Source of the DNA: Microbacteriaceae bacterium
GTDB lineage: Bacteria; Actinomycetota; Actinomycetes; Actinomycetales; Microbacteriaceae
Direction of reading: 5' to 3'
DNA length: 64,000 nucleotides
NCBI GenBank assembly: GCA_027490915.1
Contig: JAIXXG010000058.1
Span: 57,482 to 121,481 of the forward strand
Positions 33,427-44,256 of the stretch are shown here, piece after piece (position 1 is the first letter of the stretch; each line of letters opens with the position of its first letter). The translations under genes and the position numbers were made by a program. A model generated the notes under the pieces. It was given only the letters and a program-made list of their open reading frames with translations. It ran no database searches and had not been told where the DNA came from.

Positions 33427-33708
33427 TTACCGGCGACGACCCTTCTTGTCGTCCTTCTCGTGGCCGCGGAAGGTGCGGGTCGGCGCGAACTCGCCGAGCT
33501 TGTGGCCGACCATGGTCTCGGTCACGAACACAGGGATGTGCTTGCGGCCGTCGTGCACAGCGATCGTGTGCCCGAGCATGGCGGGGACGATCATCGACCG
33601 GCGCGACCAGGTCTTGATGACGTTCTTCGTGTTGGCCTCGTTCTGCGCGAACACCTTGCGGAGCAGGTGGTCGTCGACGAACGGACCCTTCTTGAGACTG
33701 CGAGGCAT
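33427..33708 (-). CDS. rpsS: 30S ribosomal protein S19
   Basis: [83 protein letters not shown]. Confidence 0.98.
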   Translation of the reverse strand: MPRSLKKGPFVDDHLLRKVFAQNEANTKNVIKTWSRRSMIVPAMLGHTIAVHDGRKHIPVFVTETMVGHKLGEFAPTRTFRGHEKDDKKGRRR

Positions 33709-33720
33709 TGTTCTCGACTC

Positions 33721-34560
<840 letters not shown>

Positions 34561-34580
34561 TGTCCTGAGTTCCTTCGTGC

Positions 34581-34892
34581 CTAGCCGACGGCCGTGAAGA
34601 TGTCGATGGAGCCCGACTTCAGCGTGACGATGGCGCGCTTGGTGTCCTTGCGCTTGCCGGTGCCGAAGCGGGTGCGGCGGGTCTTGCCCGTGCGGTTGAG
34701 CGTGTTCACCGAGGCGACCTTGACGTTGAAGATCTTCTCGATGGCGAGCTTGATCTCGGTCTTGTTCGCACGCGGGTCGACGAGGAAGGTGTACTTGCCG
34801 TCGTCGATGAGCGCGTAGCTCTTCTCGCTGACGACCGGCGCGATGATGATGTCGCGCGGGTCTTTGTTCTGGGCGACAGCGTGGATGCTCAT
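34581..34892 (-). CDS. rplW: 50S ribosomal protein L23
   Basis: [63 protein letters not shown]. Confidence 0.98.
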   Translation of the reverse strand: MSIHAVAQNKDPRDIIIAPVVSEKSYALIDDGKYTFLVDPRANKTEIKLAIEKIFNVKVASVNTLNRTGKTRRTRFGTGKRKDTKRAIVTLKSGSIDIFTAVG

Positions 34893-35536
34893 GCGCCGAC
34901 CTCTTCCTTCTTCGTCTTCGACGCCACGAAGGCCTCGTAGGCGGCCTTCGTGAACACGATGTCGTCGCTGACCAGCACGTCGTACGCGTTGAGCTGGTCG
35001 GGGCTGATCACGTGCAGGCCCTTGAGGTTGCGCACGCTCTTGAGGTTGATCTCGTCGTCGCGCTCGATGACCACGAGCACGTTGCGGCCCGTGTTCAGCT
35101 GCGCGAGCACGGCGGCCGCGGCCTTCGTCGAGGGCGCGTCGGTGCCGAACGTCTCGACGACGTGCAGACGCTCGCCCCGGGCGCGGTCGCTGAGCGCGCC
35201 GAGCAGCGCGGCGGCGATCATCTTCTTGGGGGTGCGCTGCGCGTAGTTGCGCGGGGTCGGGCCGTGGACGATGCCACCGCCGCGGTGCTCCGGCGCACGC
35301 ACCGAGCCCTGACGGCTGCGACCGGTGCCCTTCTGCTTGAACGGCTTGACACCCGAGCCCGAGACCTCACCGCGACCCTTGGTCGAGTGGGTGCCCTGGC
35401 GGGCGGCCGCGAGCTGGGCCACGACGACCTGGTGCAGCAGCGGGACGTTGGTCGAAACGTCGAAGACGGCGGCGGGCAGGTCGACCGAGCCGGTCTTCTT
35501 GCCGGCGGCGTCGATCACGTCGAGCGAAGTAGCCAT
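34889..35536 (-). CDS. rplD: 50S ribosomal protein L4
   Basis: [78 protein letters not shown]; internal ATG 35536. Confidence 0.97.
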   Translation of the reverse strand: MATSLDVIDAAGKKTGSVDLPAAVFDVSTNVPLLHQVVVAQLAAARQGTHSTKGRGEVSGSGVKPFKQKGTGRSRQGSVRAPEHRGGGIVHGPTPRNYAQRTPKKMIAAALLGALSDRARGERLHVVETFGTDAPSTKAAAAVLAQLNTGRNVLVVIERDDEINLKSVRNLKGLHVISPDQLNAYDVLVSDDIVFTKAAYEAFVASKTKKEEVGA

Positions 35537-35541
35537 GGCGC

Positions 35542-36192
35542 TTACGCTCCCTTCACGGCGTTGCGGACGAACACGAGACGGCCGCGAGCACCGGGAACCG
35601 CGCCCTTGACGAGCAGCAGACCCTTCTCGACATCGACCGAGTGGACCTTGAGGTTGAGCACGGTGACGCGCTCGCCGCCCATGCGGCCCGCCATGCGCAT
35701 GCCCTTGAAGACACGGCTGGGGGTCGACGAGGCGCCGATCGAGCCCGGCTTGCGGTGGTTGCGGTGCGCACCGTGCGAGGCCGAGACGCCCTTGAAGTTG
35801 TGGCGCTTCATGACACCGGCGAAGCCCTTGCCCTTGCTCGTGCCGACGACGTCGACCAGCTGGCCGACCTCGAAGATGTCGACAGCGAGCTGCTGGCCGG
35901 GGGTGTACTCGGCCGCGTCGGCCGTGCGCACCTCGGCGACGTGGCGCCGCGGCGTCGTGCCGGCCCTCTCGAAGTGGCCGGTGAGCGGCTTGGTGACCTT
36001 GCGCGGGTCGATGGCGCCGTAGGCGATCTGAACGGCGGCGTAGCCGTCGTTCTCGGGGGTGCGCACCTGCGTCACCACGTTCGGGGAGATCTCCACGACG
36101 GTGACGGGCACGAGCTTGTTGTTCTCGTCCCACACCTGCGTCATGCCGAGCTTCGTGCCCAGCAGACCCTTGGTCGTCTTGGTTGCAGACAT
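35542..36192 (-). CDS. rplC: 50S ribosomal protein L3
   Basis: [52 protein letters not shown]...[18 protein letters not shown]. Confidence 0.97.
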   Translation of the reverse strand: MSATKTTKGLLGTKLGMTQVWDENNKLVPVTVVEISPNVVTQVRTPENDGYAAVQIAYGAIDPRKVTKPLTGHFERAGTTPRRHVAEVRTADAAEYTPGQQLAVDIFEVGQLVDVVGTSKGKGFAGVMKRHNFKGVSASHGAHRNHRKPGSIGASSTPSRVFKGMRMAGRMGGERVTVLNLKVHSVDVEKGLLLVKGAVPGARGRLVFVRNAVKGA

Positions 36193-36203
36193 GTCCGGGT
36201 TCC

Positions 36204-36512
36204 TTAGAGCTTGATCTCGATGTTGACGTCGGCGGGCAGGTCGAGGCGCATGAGCGAGTCGACCGCCTTCGGCGTCGGGTCGATGATGTCGATGAGACGC
36301 TTGTGCGTGCGCTTCTCGAAGTGCTCGCGGCTGTCCTTGTACTTGTGGGGCGACCGGATGACGGCGATCACGTTCTTCTCCGTCGGCAGCGGCACGGGGC
36401 CCACGACGGTGGCCCCGGCACGGGTGACCGTGTCGACGATCTTGCGCGCCGATGCGTCGAGACCTGCGTGGTCATACGACTTAAGCCGGATGCGGATCTT
36501 CTGTCCCGCCAT
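36204..36512 (-). CDS. rpsJ: 30S ribosomal protein S10
   Basis: [76 protein letters not shown]. Confidence 0.98.
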   Translation of the reverse strand: MAGQKIRIRLKSYDHAGLDASARKIVDTVTRAGATVVGPVPLPTEKNVIAVIRSPHKYKDSREHFEKRTHKRLIDIIDPTPKAVDSLMRLDLPADVNIEIKL

Positions 36513-36841
36513 GCTCAACTCTCTTCCTTCTTGGACGTGATGCACCCGTCGGGGCGCACCTCACGCGGAGCGCAATTCGCTGTCGCACCACTGTTCTTCT
36601 GTCAAACGTCAATCGCCTGGCTGCTGCCCGCCCGCGCTCGCGCGCGGCCCGGATTCGACCTCGTCGATCCAACGCCTGCCGCCGACCCCCGCGCCCGGGC
36701 GTGTCGCCCGGTTCAGGCACACGGGTCTCCCCGGAGCTGAGTGGTGTCGGCTTAAGCTGTGTTCTTCTGCCCGCGGCCTAGGCTCATCGCGACCCGCTCC
36801 CGATGGCCCTCTCGGGCCCTCGGTGCGGAGCTCGTCCTATG

Positions 36842-36950
36842 CACTGCCTGGCAGTGAGCCGCGCGAAAGCGCGGCATGTGGAACCAGGAAAGTCTGCCAC
36901 ACGGCACAACCCCGTGCAACCCGGGCGTGTCGCGGACGGCGCGACACGCC
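36842..36950. other. Hairpin-dense intergenic segment (candidate leader RNA, small RNA or terminator cluster)
   Basis: CACTGC-ctg-GCAGTG (36842-36856), GCCGCGC-gaaa-GCGCGGC (36858-36875), GGCGTGTCGCG-gacgg-CGCGACACGCC (36924-36950), all perfectly paired. Confidence 0.5.
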
Positions 36951-36969
36951 GTGGAACCCCGAAACTCGC

Positions 36970-37482
36970 CTATTCTGCGGGGGTTGCGGGGTCGGCGGGC
37001 GCCGCAGGCGGGGCCGGTACCGCGGCGGAAACGGCCGGCAGCGGCGCCGCGGCGGGCAGGATGAGCAGCTCGACGACGAGCACCACGACGAGACCCGCTC
37101 CGAGGAGCACGGCACCGGAGGCGACGCCGATCGCGACGACGAGCATCCCCCAGCCGTCCGACCCGCCGCCGCCGGTCGCCGCGGTCAGCAGCGCGAGGCC
37201 GCCGACGTTCAGCCCGACAGCGACGAGCAGCGACACGAGATGCGTCGCGATGCGCCAGCCCGCGGCGCGGCGGCGGTGCACGATCGCGCCGATGATCAGC
37301 AGCAGCGTCCAGAGCCCGAGGGCGATGCCGAGCAGCCCGAACAGCACGCGCGGCGTCTGATCGACGACCGTGCCGACCAGGTCGGCGGAGTCGCCGAGGG
37401 CGAGCCCGGCGAGCACCGTCCAGGCCAGCAGGATGGTGAGCACGAGGATCAGCACGACCTCGAGCACGATGCGCTTGACCAT
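36970..37482 (-). CDS. Hypothetical membrane protein (about 4 TM segments, Pro/Ala-rich tail)
   Basis: MVKRIVLEVVLILVLTILLAWTVLAGLALGDSADLVGTVVDQTPRVLFGLLGIALGLWTLLLIIG. Confidence 0.7.
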   Translation of the reverse strand: MVKRIVLEVVLILVLTILLAWTVLAGLALGDSADLVGTVVDQTPRVLFGLLGIALGLWTLLLIIGAIVHRRRAAGWRIATHLVSLLVAVGLNVGGLALLTAATGGGGSDGWGMLVVAIGVASGAVLLGAGLVVVLVVELLILPAAAPLPAVSAAVPAPPAAPADPATPAE

Positions 37483-37521
37483 GGGGTCTCCTCGACGACG
37501 GGGATTGCGGGTGCCGCGAGC

Positions 37522-38712
37522 CTACCGGCCGAGCCCCTCACCTCCGAGCACGTGGCGCACGAGCGGCACGCCGGGCCGATAGGCGAGATAGCGGTAGTCG
37601 GGGGCATCCAGGATGACCGCATCCCCCCGCGCCCCGACCCCCAGGTGCCCGACATCGGTGCGCCGCAGGGCCCGCGCGCCTCCGCGGGTCGCGGCGGTGA
37701 GCGCCTCGAGCGGAGCCATGCCGAGCTCGCGCACCGCGAGCGCCACGGCCAGGGGCATGCTCGTCGAGAAGTTCGAGCCCGGGTTGCCGTCGCTCGCGAG
37801 CGCGACGGCCGCCCCCGCGTCGAGCAGGCGGCGGGCATCCGGGTAGGGCTGCTTCGTCGAGAACTCGACGAGCGGCAGGAGGGTCGCGACGGTGGCGGGC
37901 GGGCCGCCGGCCGCCTCGGCGCGCGCGCTCGCGGCGAGCACCTCGACATCGTCGTCGGTGAGGAAGGTGCCGTGGTCGACGCTGGCGGCGCCGAGCTCGA
38001 CGGCGAGCGCCGTTCCGGCGTCAGGCTCGAGCTGGGCGGCGTGCACGCGCGGCGTGAGCCCCGCATCCCGCCCCGCGCTCAGGATGTGTCGTGCCTCGTC
38101 GACCGTGAACGCGCCGCGGTCGATGAAGACGTCGATGAAGCGGGCGTGGGGCGCGCAGGCCGCGAGCATCGGCCCGCAGACGAGGTCGACGTAGGCCCCG
38201 CGATCGTCGACGAACTCGGCGGGCACGACGTGCGCGCCGAGGAAAGTGGTCTCGGGCGTGACCTCGCGTGCGAGGCGCAGGGCGCGGGCCTCATCGGCGA
38301 CCGTCAGCCCGTAGCCGCTCTTGATCTCGAGCGTCGTCGTGCCCTGCCCGCGCGACTGCGCGGCGAGGTGCCGCAGCCGCACGCGCAGCTCGTCGTCGCT
38401 CGCCGCGCCCGTGGCGGCGACGGTCGTGCGGATGCCCCCCGCCGTGTACGGGCGCCCGGCCATGCGCGCCTCGAACTCGTCGACGCGGTCGCCGGCGAAG
38501 ACGAGGTGGCTGTGGCTGTCGACGAAGCCCGGGATGACCGCCGCGCCCTCCGCGTCGATGCGGGTGTCGGCGGCGGGAGCCGCCGCGGCGTCGCCGACCC
38601 ACGCGACGCGGCCGTCGTCGATGACGAGCGCCGCGCCGGTGCGGATCGGCCGGTCGGGCTCGGCGGGGTCGAGCGTGACGAGCTGGGCGATGTTCGCGAT
38701 GAGGGTGCTCAT
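37522..38712 (-). CDS. hutI: Imidazolonepropionase
   Basis: [66 protein letters not shown] 38712. Confidence 0.95.
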   Translation of the reverse strand: MSTLIANIAQLVTLDPAEPDRPIRTGAALVIDDGRVAWVGDAAAAPAADTRIDAEGAAVIPGFVDSHSHLVFAGDRVDEFEARMAGRPYTAGGIRTTVAATGAASDDELRVRLRHLAAQSRGQGTTTLEIKSGYGLTVADEARALRLAREVTPETTFLGAHVVPAEFVDDRGAYVDLVCGPMLAACAPHARFIDVFIDRGAFTVDEARHILSAGRDAGLTPRVHAAQLEPDAGTALAVELGAASVDHGTFLTDDDVEVLAASARAEAAGGPPATVATLLPLVEFSTKQPYPDARRLLDAGAAVALASDGNPGSNFSTSMPLAVALAVRELGMAPLEALTAATRGGARALRRTDVGHLGVGARGDAVILDAPDYRYLAYRPGVPLVRHVLGGEGLGR

Positions 38713-39698
38713 GCGCTGCCCTCCCGCGGCCGGCTCGCGAGCCCCGCGAGAGCCTCGAGCACGCACAGCGCGGCGAGGCGCACGGTGCGCTGGTCGGCGG
38801 TGTCGCGGGCGGCATCGAGCTCGGTCAGATCGAGACTCGTGACGGCGGGATGCGCCCCCGCGAGCCGTGCCGCCGTGCGCAGCTCGAGCGCGCTCAGGCC
38901 GCCGGGCACGCTCGCCGGGCAGCCCGGCGCGACGCTGCGGTCGCACACGTCGAGGTCGAGGTCGACGTGCACCGGCCCGCCGCCCGACGCGGCGCGGTCG
39001 AGTGCCGCGGTCATCGCGGCCTCGATCGGGGTGCGCACGAGCTCGGCGCGGGTGACGACGGTGATGCCGTGCTCGTCCGCCCGCGCGCGATAGGCCGCCG
39101 AGTTCGCGAGCGGCTCGATGCCGAGCTGGCTCACCCGCGCGCCCGCGAGCCCGGCCTCGAGCAGGCGGCGCACCGGCGAGCCGTTGCTCGTGCCGTCGCG
39201 GAGGTCGTGGTGGGCATCCAGCGTGACGAGACCCGCGGTCGCGCTGCGGGCGCCCCACGCTCCGAGGGCCGCCGGCACCGTGGCGGCGTTGTCGCCGCCG
39301 AGCACGATGACGAGGGATGCGGTGGCCGCGAGCTCGGCCACGCGCGCGGTCGCGGCCGCCTCGCCGGGGCCGTCGGGCTCAGGCACGTCGCCCGCGTCGA
39401 GCACCGTCAGCCGTTCCGAAGCGCTGCGAGAGGCGTCGATCGGTCGCTCGTTGCCGCTGCCGCGCGAGTCGTCGGCAACGAGTGACCGATCGACGCTCGG
39501 AATGCGCAGGAGCGCGTCGGCGGAGTAGTACCGGAGGGCATCCCGGATCGCCGCGGGCGTCGTGTGCGCCTGCCCCGGCGACAGCGCGGTGCGCCAGGTC
39601 GGGATGCCCACGATCACCGCGTCCGCCCGGGCGCCCGGCGTCCACGCCGGCCAGTCGCCGGCCCGGGGCCAGAGCGGATCGTGCGGCAGCGCGGTCAT
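38709..39698 (-). CDS. hutG: Formimidoylglutamase, arginase/agmatinase family
   Basis: [68 protein letters not shown]; within hut operon, ATG 39698 overlapping hutU stop. Confidence 0.85.
   Translation of the reverse strand: MTALPHDPLWPRAGDWPAWTPGARADAVIVGIPTWRTALSPGQAHTTPAAIRDALRYYSADALLRIPSVDRSLVADDSRGSGNERPIDASRSASERLTVLDAGDVPEPDGPGEAAATARVAELAATASLVIVLGGDNAATVPAALGAWGARSATAGLVTLDAHHDLRDGTSNGSPVRRLLEAGLAGARVSQLGIEPLANSAAYRARADEHGITVVTRAELVRTPIEAAMTAALDRAASGGGPVHVDLDLDVCDRSVAPGCPASVPGGLSALELRTAARLAGAHPAVTSLDLTELDAARDTADQRTVRLAALCVLEALAGLASRPREGSA
39433..39496. repeat. 24-bp inverted repeat (1 mismatch, 16-nt loop) inside hutG
   Basis: GCGTCGATCGGTCGCTCGTTGCCG (39433-39456) versus CGGCAACGAGTGACCGATCGACGC (39473-39496). 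Confidence 0.95.
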
Positions 39699-41386
39699 CA
39701 GAGCTCGCGCATCGGGATGCGCACGCCGAGCTGCTCGACGACCGCCTCGCCCTCGGTGTAGCCGGCGTCGATGTGGCGGATGACGCCCATGCCGGGGTCG
39801 TTGGTCAGCACGCGGTTGACCTTCTCGCCGGCGAGCGCCGTGCCGTCGGCGACGACCACCTGCCCCGCGTGGATCGAGCGGCCGATGCCGACGCCGCCCC
39901 CGTGGTGGATCGACACCCACGTCGCGCCCGACGCCGTGTTGATGAGCGCGTTGAGCAGGGGCCAGTCGGCGATCGCGTCGCTGCCGTCTTTCATCGCCTC
40001 GGTCTCGCGGTACGGGCTCGCGACCGAGCCCGAGTCGAGGTGGTCGCGCCCGATCGCGACGGGCGCGCTGAGCTCGCCCGAGGCGACCATGTCGTTGAAG
40101 CGCTCCCCGGCCCGATCGCGCTCGCCGTAACCGAGCCAGCAGATGCGCGCCGGCAGGCCCTGGTAGTGCACGCGCTGCTGCGCCATCGGAATCCAGCGCT
40201 GCAGGCTCTCGTTCTCGGGGAACATCTCGAGCACGGCGCGGTCGGTCGCCGCGATGTCGGCCGGGTCGCCGCTGAGCGCCGCCCAGCGGAAGGGCCCCTT
40301 GCCCTGCGCGAAGAGCGGCCGGATGTAGGCGGGCACGAAGCCGGGGAACGCGAACGCGTCGGCGTACCCCGCCGCGCGAGCCTCGGTGCGGATGTTGTTG
40401 CCGTAGTCGAACACCTCGGCCCCTGCGCGCTGGAAGCCGACCATGGCCTCGACTTGGCGCGCCATCGACGCGCGCGCCGCGGCGGCGAACCCGATCGGAT
40501 CGCGCTCGCGCGCCGCGTGCCAGTCGTCCATCGTGTGCTCGAGGGGCAGGTAGGCGAGCGGATCGTGCGCGCTCGTCTGGTCGGTGACGATGTCGATGGG
40601 GGCACCCATCGCGAGCAGGCGGGGGAACACGTCGGCCGCGTTGCCGAGCAGGCCGATCGAGAGCCCGCGGCGGGCATCCCGCGCCTCGACCGCGAGCGCC
40701 AGCGCGTGCTCGAGCGAGTCGGCGGCCACATCGAGGTAGCGGTGCTCGATGCGGCGGGCGATGCGCGAGGGGTCGACGTCGACGCAGATCGCGACGCCGT
40801 CGTTCATGGTGACCGCGAGCGGCTGGGCGCCGCCCATGCCGCCGAGCCCGCCCGTGAGGGTGATCGTGCCGGCGAGGGTGCCCCCGAAGCGTTGGTGCGC
40901 CACGGCGGCGAAGGTCTCGAAGGTGCCCTGCAGGATGCCCTGCGTGCCGATGTAGATCCACGACCCCGCGGTCATCTGGCCGTACATCGTGAGGCCGAGC
41001 GCCTCGAGGCGCCGGAACTCGTCCCAGTTCGCCCAGTCGCCGACCAGGTTCGAGTTGGCGATGAGCACGCGCGGCGCCCACTCGTGCGTGCGCATCACGC
41101 CGACCGGGCGGCCCGACTGCACGAGCATCGTCTCGTCGTTCTTGAGGGTGGCGAGGGTGCGCTGCAGCGCGTCGAAGCTCGCCCAGTCGCGCGCGGCCTT
41201 GCCGGTGCCGCCGTAGACGACCAGCGCGTCGGGGTGCTCGGCGACCTCGGGGTCGAGGTTGTTCTGCAGCATGCGCAGGGCGCCCTCCTGCTGCCAGCCG
41301 AGCGTGTGCAGCTGGGTTCCGCGGTGAGCGCGAACGGGGCGGGGGCCGGATGCGGCGCTCGGGGTCAGCGCGTCGGTGAGGGTCAT
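39698..41386 (-). CDS. hutU: Urocanate hydratase
   Basis: [87 protein letters not shown]. Confidence 0.98.
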   Translation of the reverse strand: MTLTDALTPSAASGPRPVRAHRGTQLHTLGWQQEGALRMLQNNLDPEVAEHPDALVVYGGTGKAARDWASFDALQRTLATLKNDETMLVQSGRPVGVMRTHEWAPRVLIANSNLVGDWANWDEFRRLEALGLTMYGQMTAGSWIYIGTQGILQGTFETFAAVAHQRFGGTLAGTITLTGGLGGMGGAQPLAVTMNDGVAICVDVDPSRIARRIEHRYLDVAADSLEHALALAVEARDARRGLSIGLLGNAADVFPRLLAMGAPIDIVTDQTSAHDPLAYLPLEHTMDDWHAARERDPIGFAAAARASMARQVEAMVGFQRAGAEVFDYGNNIRTEARAAGYADAFAFPGFVPAYIRPLFAQGKGPFRWAALSGDPADIAATDRAVLEMFPENESLQRWIPMAQQRVHYQGLPARICWLGYGERDRAGERFNDMVASGELSAPVAIGRDHLDSGSVASPYRETEAMKDGSDAIADWPLLNALINTASGATWVSIHHGGGVGIGRSIHAGQVVVADGTALAGEKVNRVLTNDPGMGVIRHIDAGYTEGEAVVEQLGVRIPMREL

Positions 41387-41408
41387 GGCTGTTCTCCTGT
41401 CGGCGGGT

Positions 41409-42965
41409 CTAGTCGATCGCGGTCACCGCGCGGGCGGCCGCGAGCAGCGTGCCGTCGCGCGTGAGCCGCACGGCGTGCTCGATCTCGGGGGCGAGGTAGC
41501 GGTCGGGGCCCGGGCCGGCCACGTGCGCGCGGAGCGCCGCGACGACCGCGGCGGTGGCGTCCGCCGGCGGCGCGCCGACGGCCGCGCTGCGCAGGTCGAG
41601 CGCCCGCGCGGCCGTGAGCAGCTCGATCGCGACGACGCGCGTGAGCCCGTCGATCGCGCGCCGCAGCTTGCGCGCCGCCGACCAGCCCATCGCCACGTGG
41701 TCCTCCTGCATCGCGCTCGACGGGATCGAGTCGGCGCTCGCCGGCACGGCCAGGCGCTTGAGCTCGCTGACGATGCCGGCCTGCGTGTACTGCGCGATCA
41801 TGTGGCCCGAGTCGACGCCCGGGTCGTGGGCGAGGAACGCGGAAAGGCCCTGGTTGCGCGCCTTGTCGAGAAAGCGGTCGGTGCGGCGCTCGCTCATGCT
41901 CGCGAGGTCGGCGACGGCGATGGCGAGGAAGTCGAGCACGTAGCCGAGGGGCGCGCCGTGGAACGAGCCGTTCGACACGACGCGGCCGTCGAGCGTCACG
42001 ACCGGGTTGTCGACCGCGCTCGCGAGCTCGCGGCCGGCGACCGCGGCGGCGTGCGCCATCGTGTCGCGCACGGCGCCGTGCACCTGCGGCGCGCAACGCA
42101 GCGAGTACGCGTCTTGCACCCGGTCGCAGTCCTCGTGCCCGTCGGTGACGGTGCGGTGGCTCGCGACGATCGGCGAGCCGGCGAGCACGCGGCGCATGTT
42201 CTGCGCGCTGGTCGCGATGCCCGGGTGCGGGCGCAGTTGCTGCAGCTCCGGGGCGAACGGGCGGTCGGAGCCGAGCAGGGCCTCGACGCTCATCGCGGCG
42301 GCGACGTCGGCAGTGGCCACGAGGCGCTCGAGGTCGGTCAGGGCGAGGGCGAGCATCCCGAGCATGCCGTCGGTGCCGTTGATGAGGGCGAGGCCCTCCT
42401 TCTCGCGCAGCTCGACGGGCTCGATGCCGGCGGCCGCGAGGGCCTGCGCGGCGGGCAGCTCGGTTCCGGCGGCGTCGCGCACGAACCCCTCCCCCATGAC
42501 GGCGAGCGCGCAGTGCGCGAGCGGGGCGAGGTCGCCCGAGCAGCCGAGGCTGCCGTACTCGCCGACGATCGGCGTGAGGCGCGCGTTGAGCAGCGCGGCG
42601 TACGTCTCAGCCACGATCGGGCGCGCGCCGGTACGGGCGGTGCTCAGGGTCTGCAGGCGCAGCAGCATGGTGCCGCGCACGACCTCGCGCTCGACCTCGG
42701 GACCGCTGCTGGCGGCGTGCGAGCGCACGAGCGAGCGCTGCAGCTCGGCGCGCTTCGCGGGCGGGATGTGCGTGGTCGCGAGCGCCCCGAACCCGGTCGA
42801 GACGCCGTAGTGGGGCTCGACGTCGTCGGCGAGGGCCTCGATCACCGCGCGGGTCTCGGCCATCGCGGCGAGCGCTGACGGGTCGAGCACGACCTCGGCG
42901 TCGTGCCGCGCGACGGCGACAACCTCGTCGATCGTGAGAGGGCGGGCTCCGACGGTGATGCGCAT
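41409..42965 (-). CDS. hutH: Histidine ammonia-lyase
   Basis: [42 protein letters not shown] (MIO triad region); ATG 42965. Confidence 0.97.
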   Translation of the reverse strand: MRITVGARPLTIDEVVAVARHDAEVVLDPSALAAMAETRAVIEALADDVEPHYGVSTGFGALATTHIPPAKRAELQRSLVRSHAASSGPEVEREVVRGTMLLRLQTLSTARTGARPIVAETYAALLNARLTPIVGEYGSLGCSGDLAPLAHCALAVMGEGFVRDAAGTELPAAQALAAAGIEPVELREKEGLALINGTDGMLGMLALALTDLERLVATADVAAAMSVEALLGSDRPFAPELQQLRPHPGIATSAQNMRRVLAGSPIVASHRTVTDGHEDCDRVQDAYSLRCAPQVHGAVRDTMAHAAAVAGRELASAVDNPVVTLDGRVVSNGSFHGAPLGYVLDFLAIAVADLASMSERRTDRFLDKARNQGLSAFLAHDPGVDSGHMIAQYTQAGIVSELKRLAVPASADSIPSSAMQEDHVAMGWSAARKLRRAIDGLTRVVAIELLTAARALDLRSAAVGAPPADATAAVVAALRAHVAGPGPDRYLAPEIEHAVRLTRDGTLLAAARAVTAID

Positions 42966-43018
42966 GAGCCCAGTGAACGCGTGCGGGGGCGGCGGCGCAT
43001 CCGGGTCGCGCGATATTG

Positions 43019-43036
43019 TGTCTGAGATATCAGACA
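43019..43036. promoter_or_regulatory. Inverted-repeat operator in the hutH/iclR intergenic region
   Basis: TGTCTGA-GATA-TCAGACA, perfect 7-bp arms, between divergent starts 42965(-) and 43054(+). Confidence 0.65.
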
Positions 43037-43053
43037 GATGAATCCGGGGGTGG

Positions 43054-43827
43054 ATGCTCGTGCCCGACGTGCCCGCCGCCCGCGCCGCGCTCCGCATCGT
43101 CGCGCACCTCGCCCACCACAGCGACCCCGTCGCAGCCTCGACCCTCGCGCGCGACCTGCAGCTGCCGCGGTCGAGCGTCTACCAGCTGCTGCGCGTACTG
43201 CAGGAGGAGGGCTTCGTCGTGCACTACCCGGAGGCGCGCGCCTACGGGCTCGGCGCCCTCGTCGCCGAGATCGGCGGCTCGGTGCTGCGCGCCTCGCGGC
43301 TCGCGCGGCTCGGCACCCCGCTGCTCGAGCGCCTCGTGCGCGGCGCACCCGTGCCGGTCGTCGCCCAGCTCGCCGTGCTCGCCGGCAGCGACGTCTCTTA
43401 CGTCGGGCAGGTCGCCGCGCCGCGCGCGCCCACCACCGTCGTGCGGGTGGGCGTGCGACTGCCCGCGCACCTCACCGCCACGGGGCGGGCGATGCTCGCC
43501 GTGCTCCCGGCCGGCCAGGTGCGCGCGCTCTTCCCGCATCGCGAGTCGCTCATCACGCGGCGCGGGGTGGGGCCCCGCACGCTGCCCGAGCTCGACGCGA
43601 TCCTCGCCCGCGCCCGCGCGGAGGGCCTGTCCTCGGAGGACGGCGAGATCACCGCGGGCTACGCCTCGGTCGCCGCGACCGGCATCGACCGCACCGGCTA
43701 CCCGGCCGCCGCGCTCGGGGTGACCTACCGCGCCGCGGCCGTCTCCCCCGCCGATGTGGATGCTCTCGCCGCCGCCGCGCGCGAGGCCGCGGCCGCGCTC
43801 AGTGCGCGGCTGCAAGGCCGCGCCTGA
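43054..43827 (+). CDS. IclR family transcriptional regulator, probable hut regulator
   Basis: Winged helix VAASTLARDLQLPRSSVYQLLRVLQEEGFVV; IclR effector domain ...LPAHLTATGRAMLAVLP...; divergent from hutH. Confidence 0.88.
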   Translation: MLVPDVPAARAALRIVAHLAHHSDPVAASTLARDLQLPRSSVYQLLRVLQEEGFVVHYPEARAYGLGALVAEIGGSVLRASRLARLGTPLLERLVRGAPVPVVAQLAVLAGSDVSYVGQVAAPRAPTTVVRVGVRLPAHLTATGRAMLAVLPAGQVRALFPHRESLITRRGVGPRTLPELDAILARARAEGLSSEDGEITAGYASVAATGIDRTGYPAAALGVTYRAAAVSPADVDALAAAAREAAAALSARLQGRA

Positions 43828-43857
43828 CGGGCCGCGGGCCCCCGCGCGCGGAGATCG

Positions 43858-44109
43858 TCAGGAGGCGGGCGGCGTCTCGCTCGGCGCCGCATCCGCGGCA
43901 GGAGCCGGAGCCTCGTCGTCGCCGTCGAAGCGGTCTTTGATGTCGCCCGCGACGTCCTTGGCCTTCTCGGCCACGTCGCCCGCGAACTCCTTCACCTCGC
44001 CGCCGAACTCCTTGGCGTTCTCGGCCACGTCACCGGCGAACTCCTTCGCCTTCTCGGCCGCGTCGCCCGCGACCTCCTTGGCCTTCTCCACGAAATCGTC
44101 GATGCCCAT
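43858..44109 (-). CDS. Small LEA-like / CsbD-like helical protein
   Basis: MGIDDFVEKAKEVAGDAAEKAKEFAGDVAENAKEFGGEVKEFAGDVAEKAKDVAGDIKDRFDGDDE. Confidence 0.7.
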   Translation of the reverse strand: MGIDDFVEKAKEVAGDAAEKAKEFAGDVAENAKEFGGEVKEFAGDVAEKAKDVAGDIKDRFDGDDEAPAPAADAAPSETPPAS

Positions 44110-44208
44110 GTCGTCACCCTCCCTCGGTCGGGACTCTCCCGCCGCGCCCATTCTGTCCATCGCGGCTCCCATCGGGAAGAGATCGGCCGAGGTTCTCGGG
44201 AACGACGA

Positions 44209-44240
44209 AGCGGGGCCGCACCCGAAGGTGCGACCCCGCT
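44209..44240 (-). terminator. Terminator of tuf
   Basis: AGCGGGGCCGCACC-CGAA-GGTGCGACCCCGCT, 14-bp stem with one mismatch (UUCG loop on the minus strand). Confidence 0.75.
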
Positions 44241-44256
44241 GCCGTGATGCCGAAGA

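Noticed and set aside
36877-36902. String ACCAGGAAAGTCTGCC resembles a B12-box (CAGGAGACCTGCC) or RNase P CR-I (GAGGAAAGTC)
   Set aside because: Only a short local resemblance with an extra base; the rest of a cobalamin riboswitch or RNase P RNA cannot be aligned by eye, and no downstream plus-strand gene exists.
43858-44109. Toxin-antitoxin component
   Set aside because: Sequence slightly resembles short Rv0909-type antitoxins, but no toxin gene lies next to it; LEA-like description fits better.
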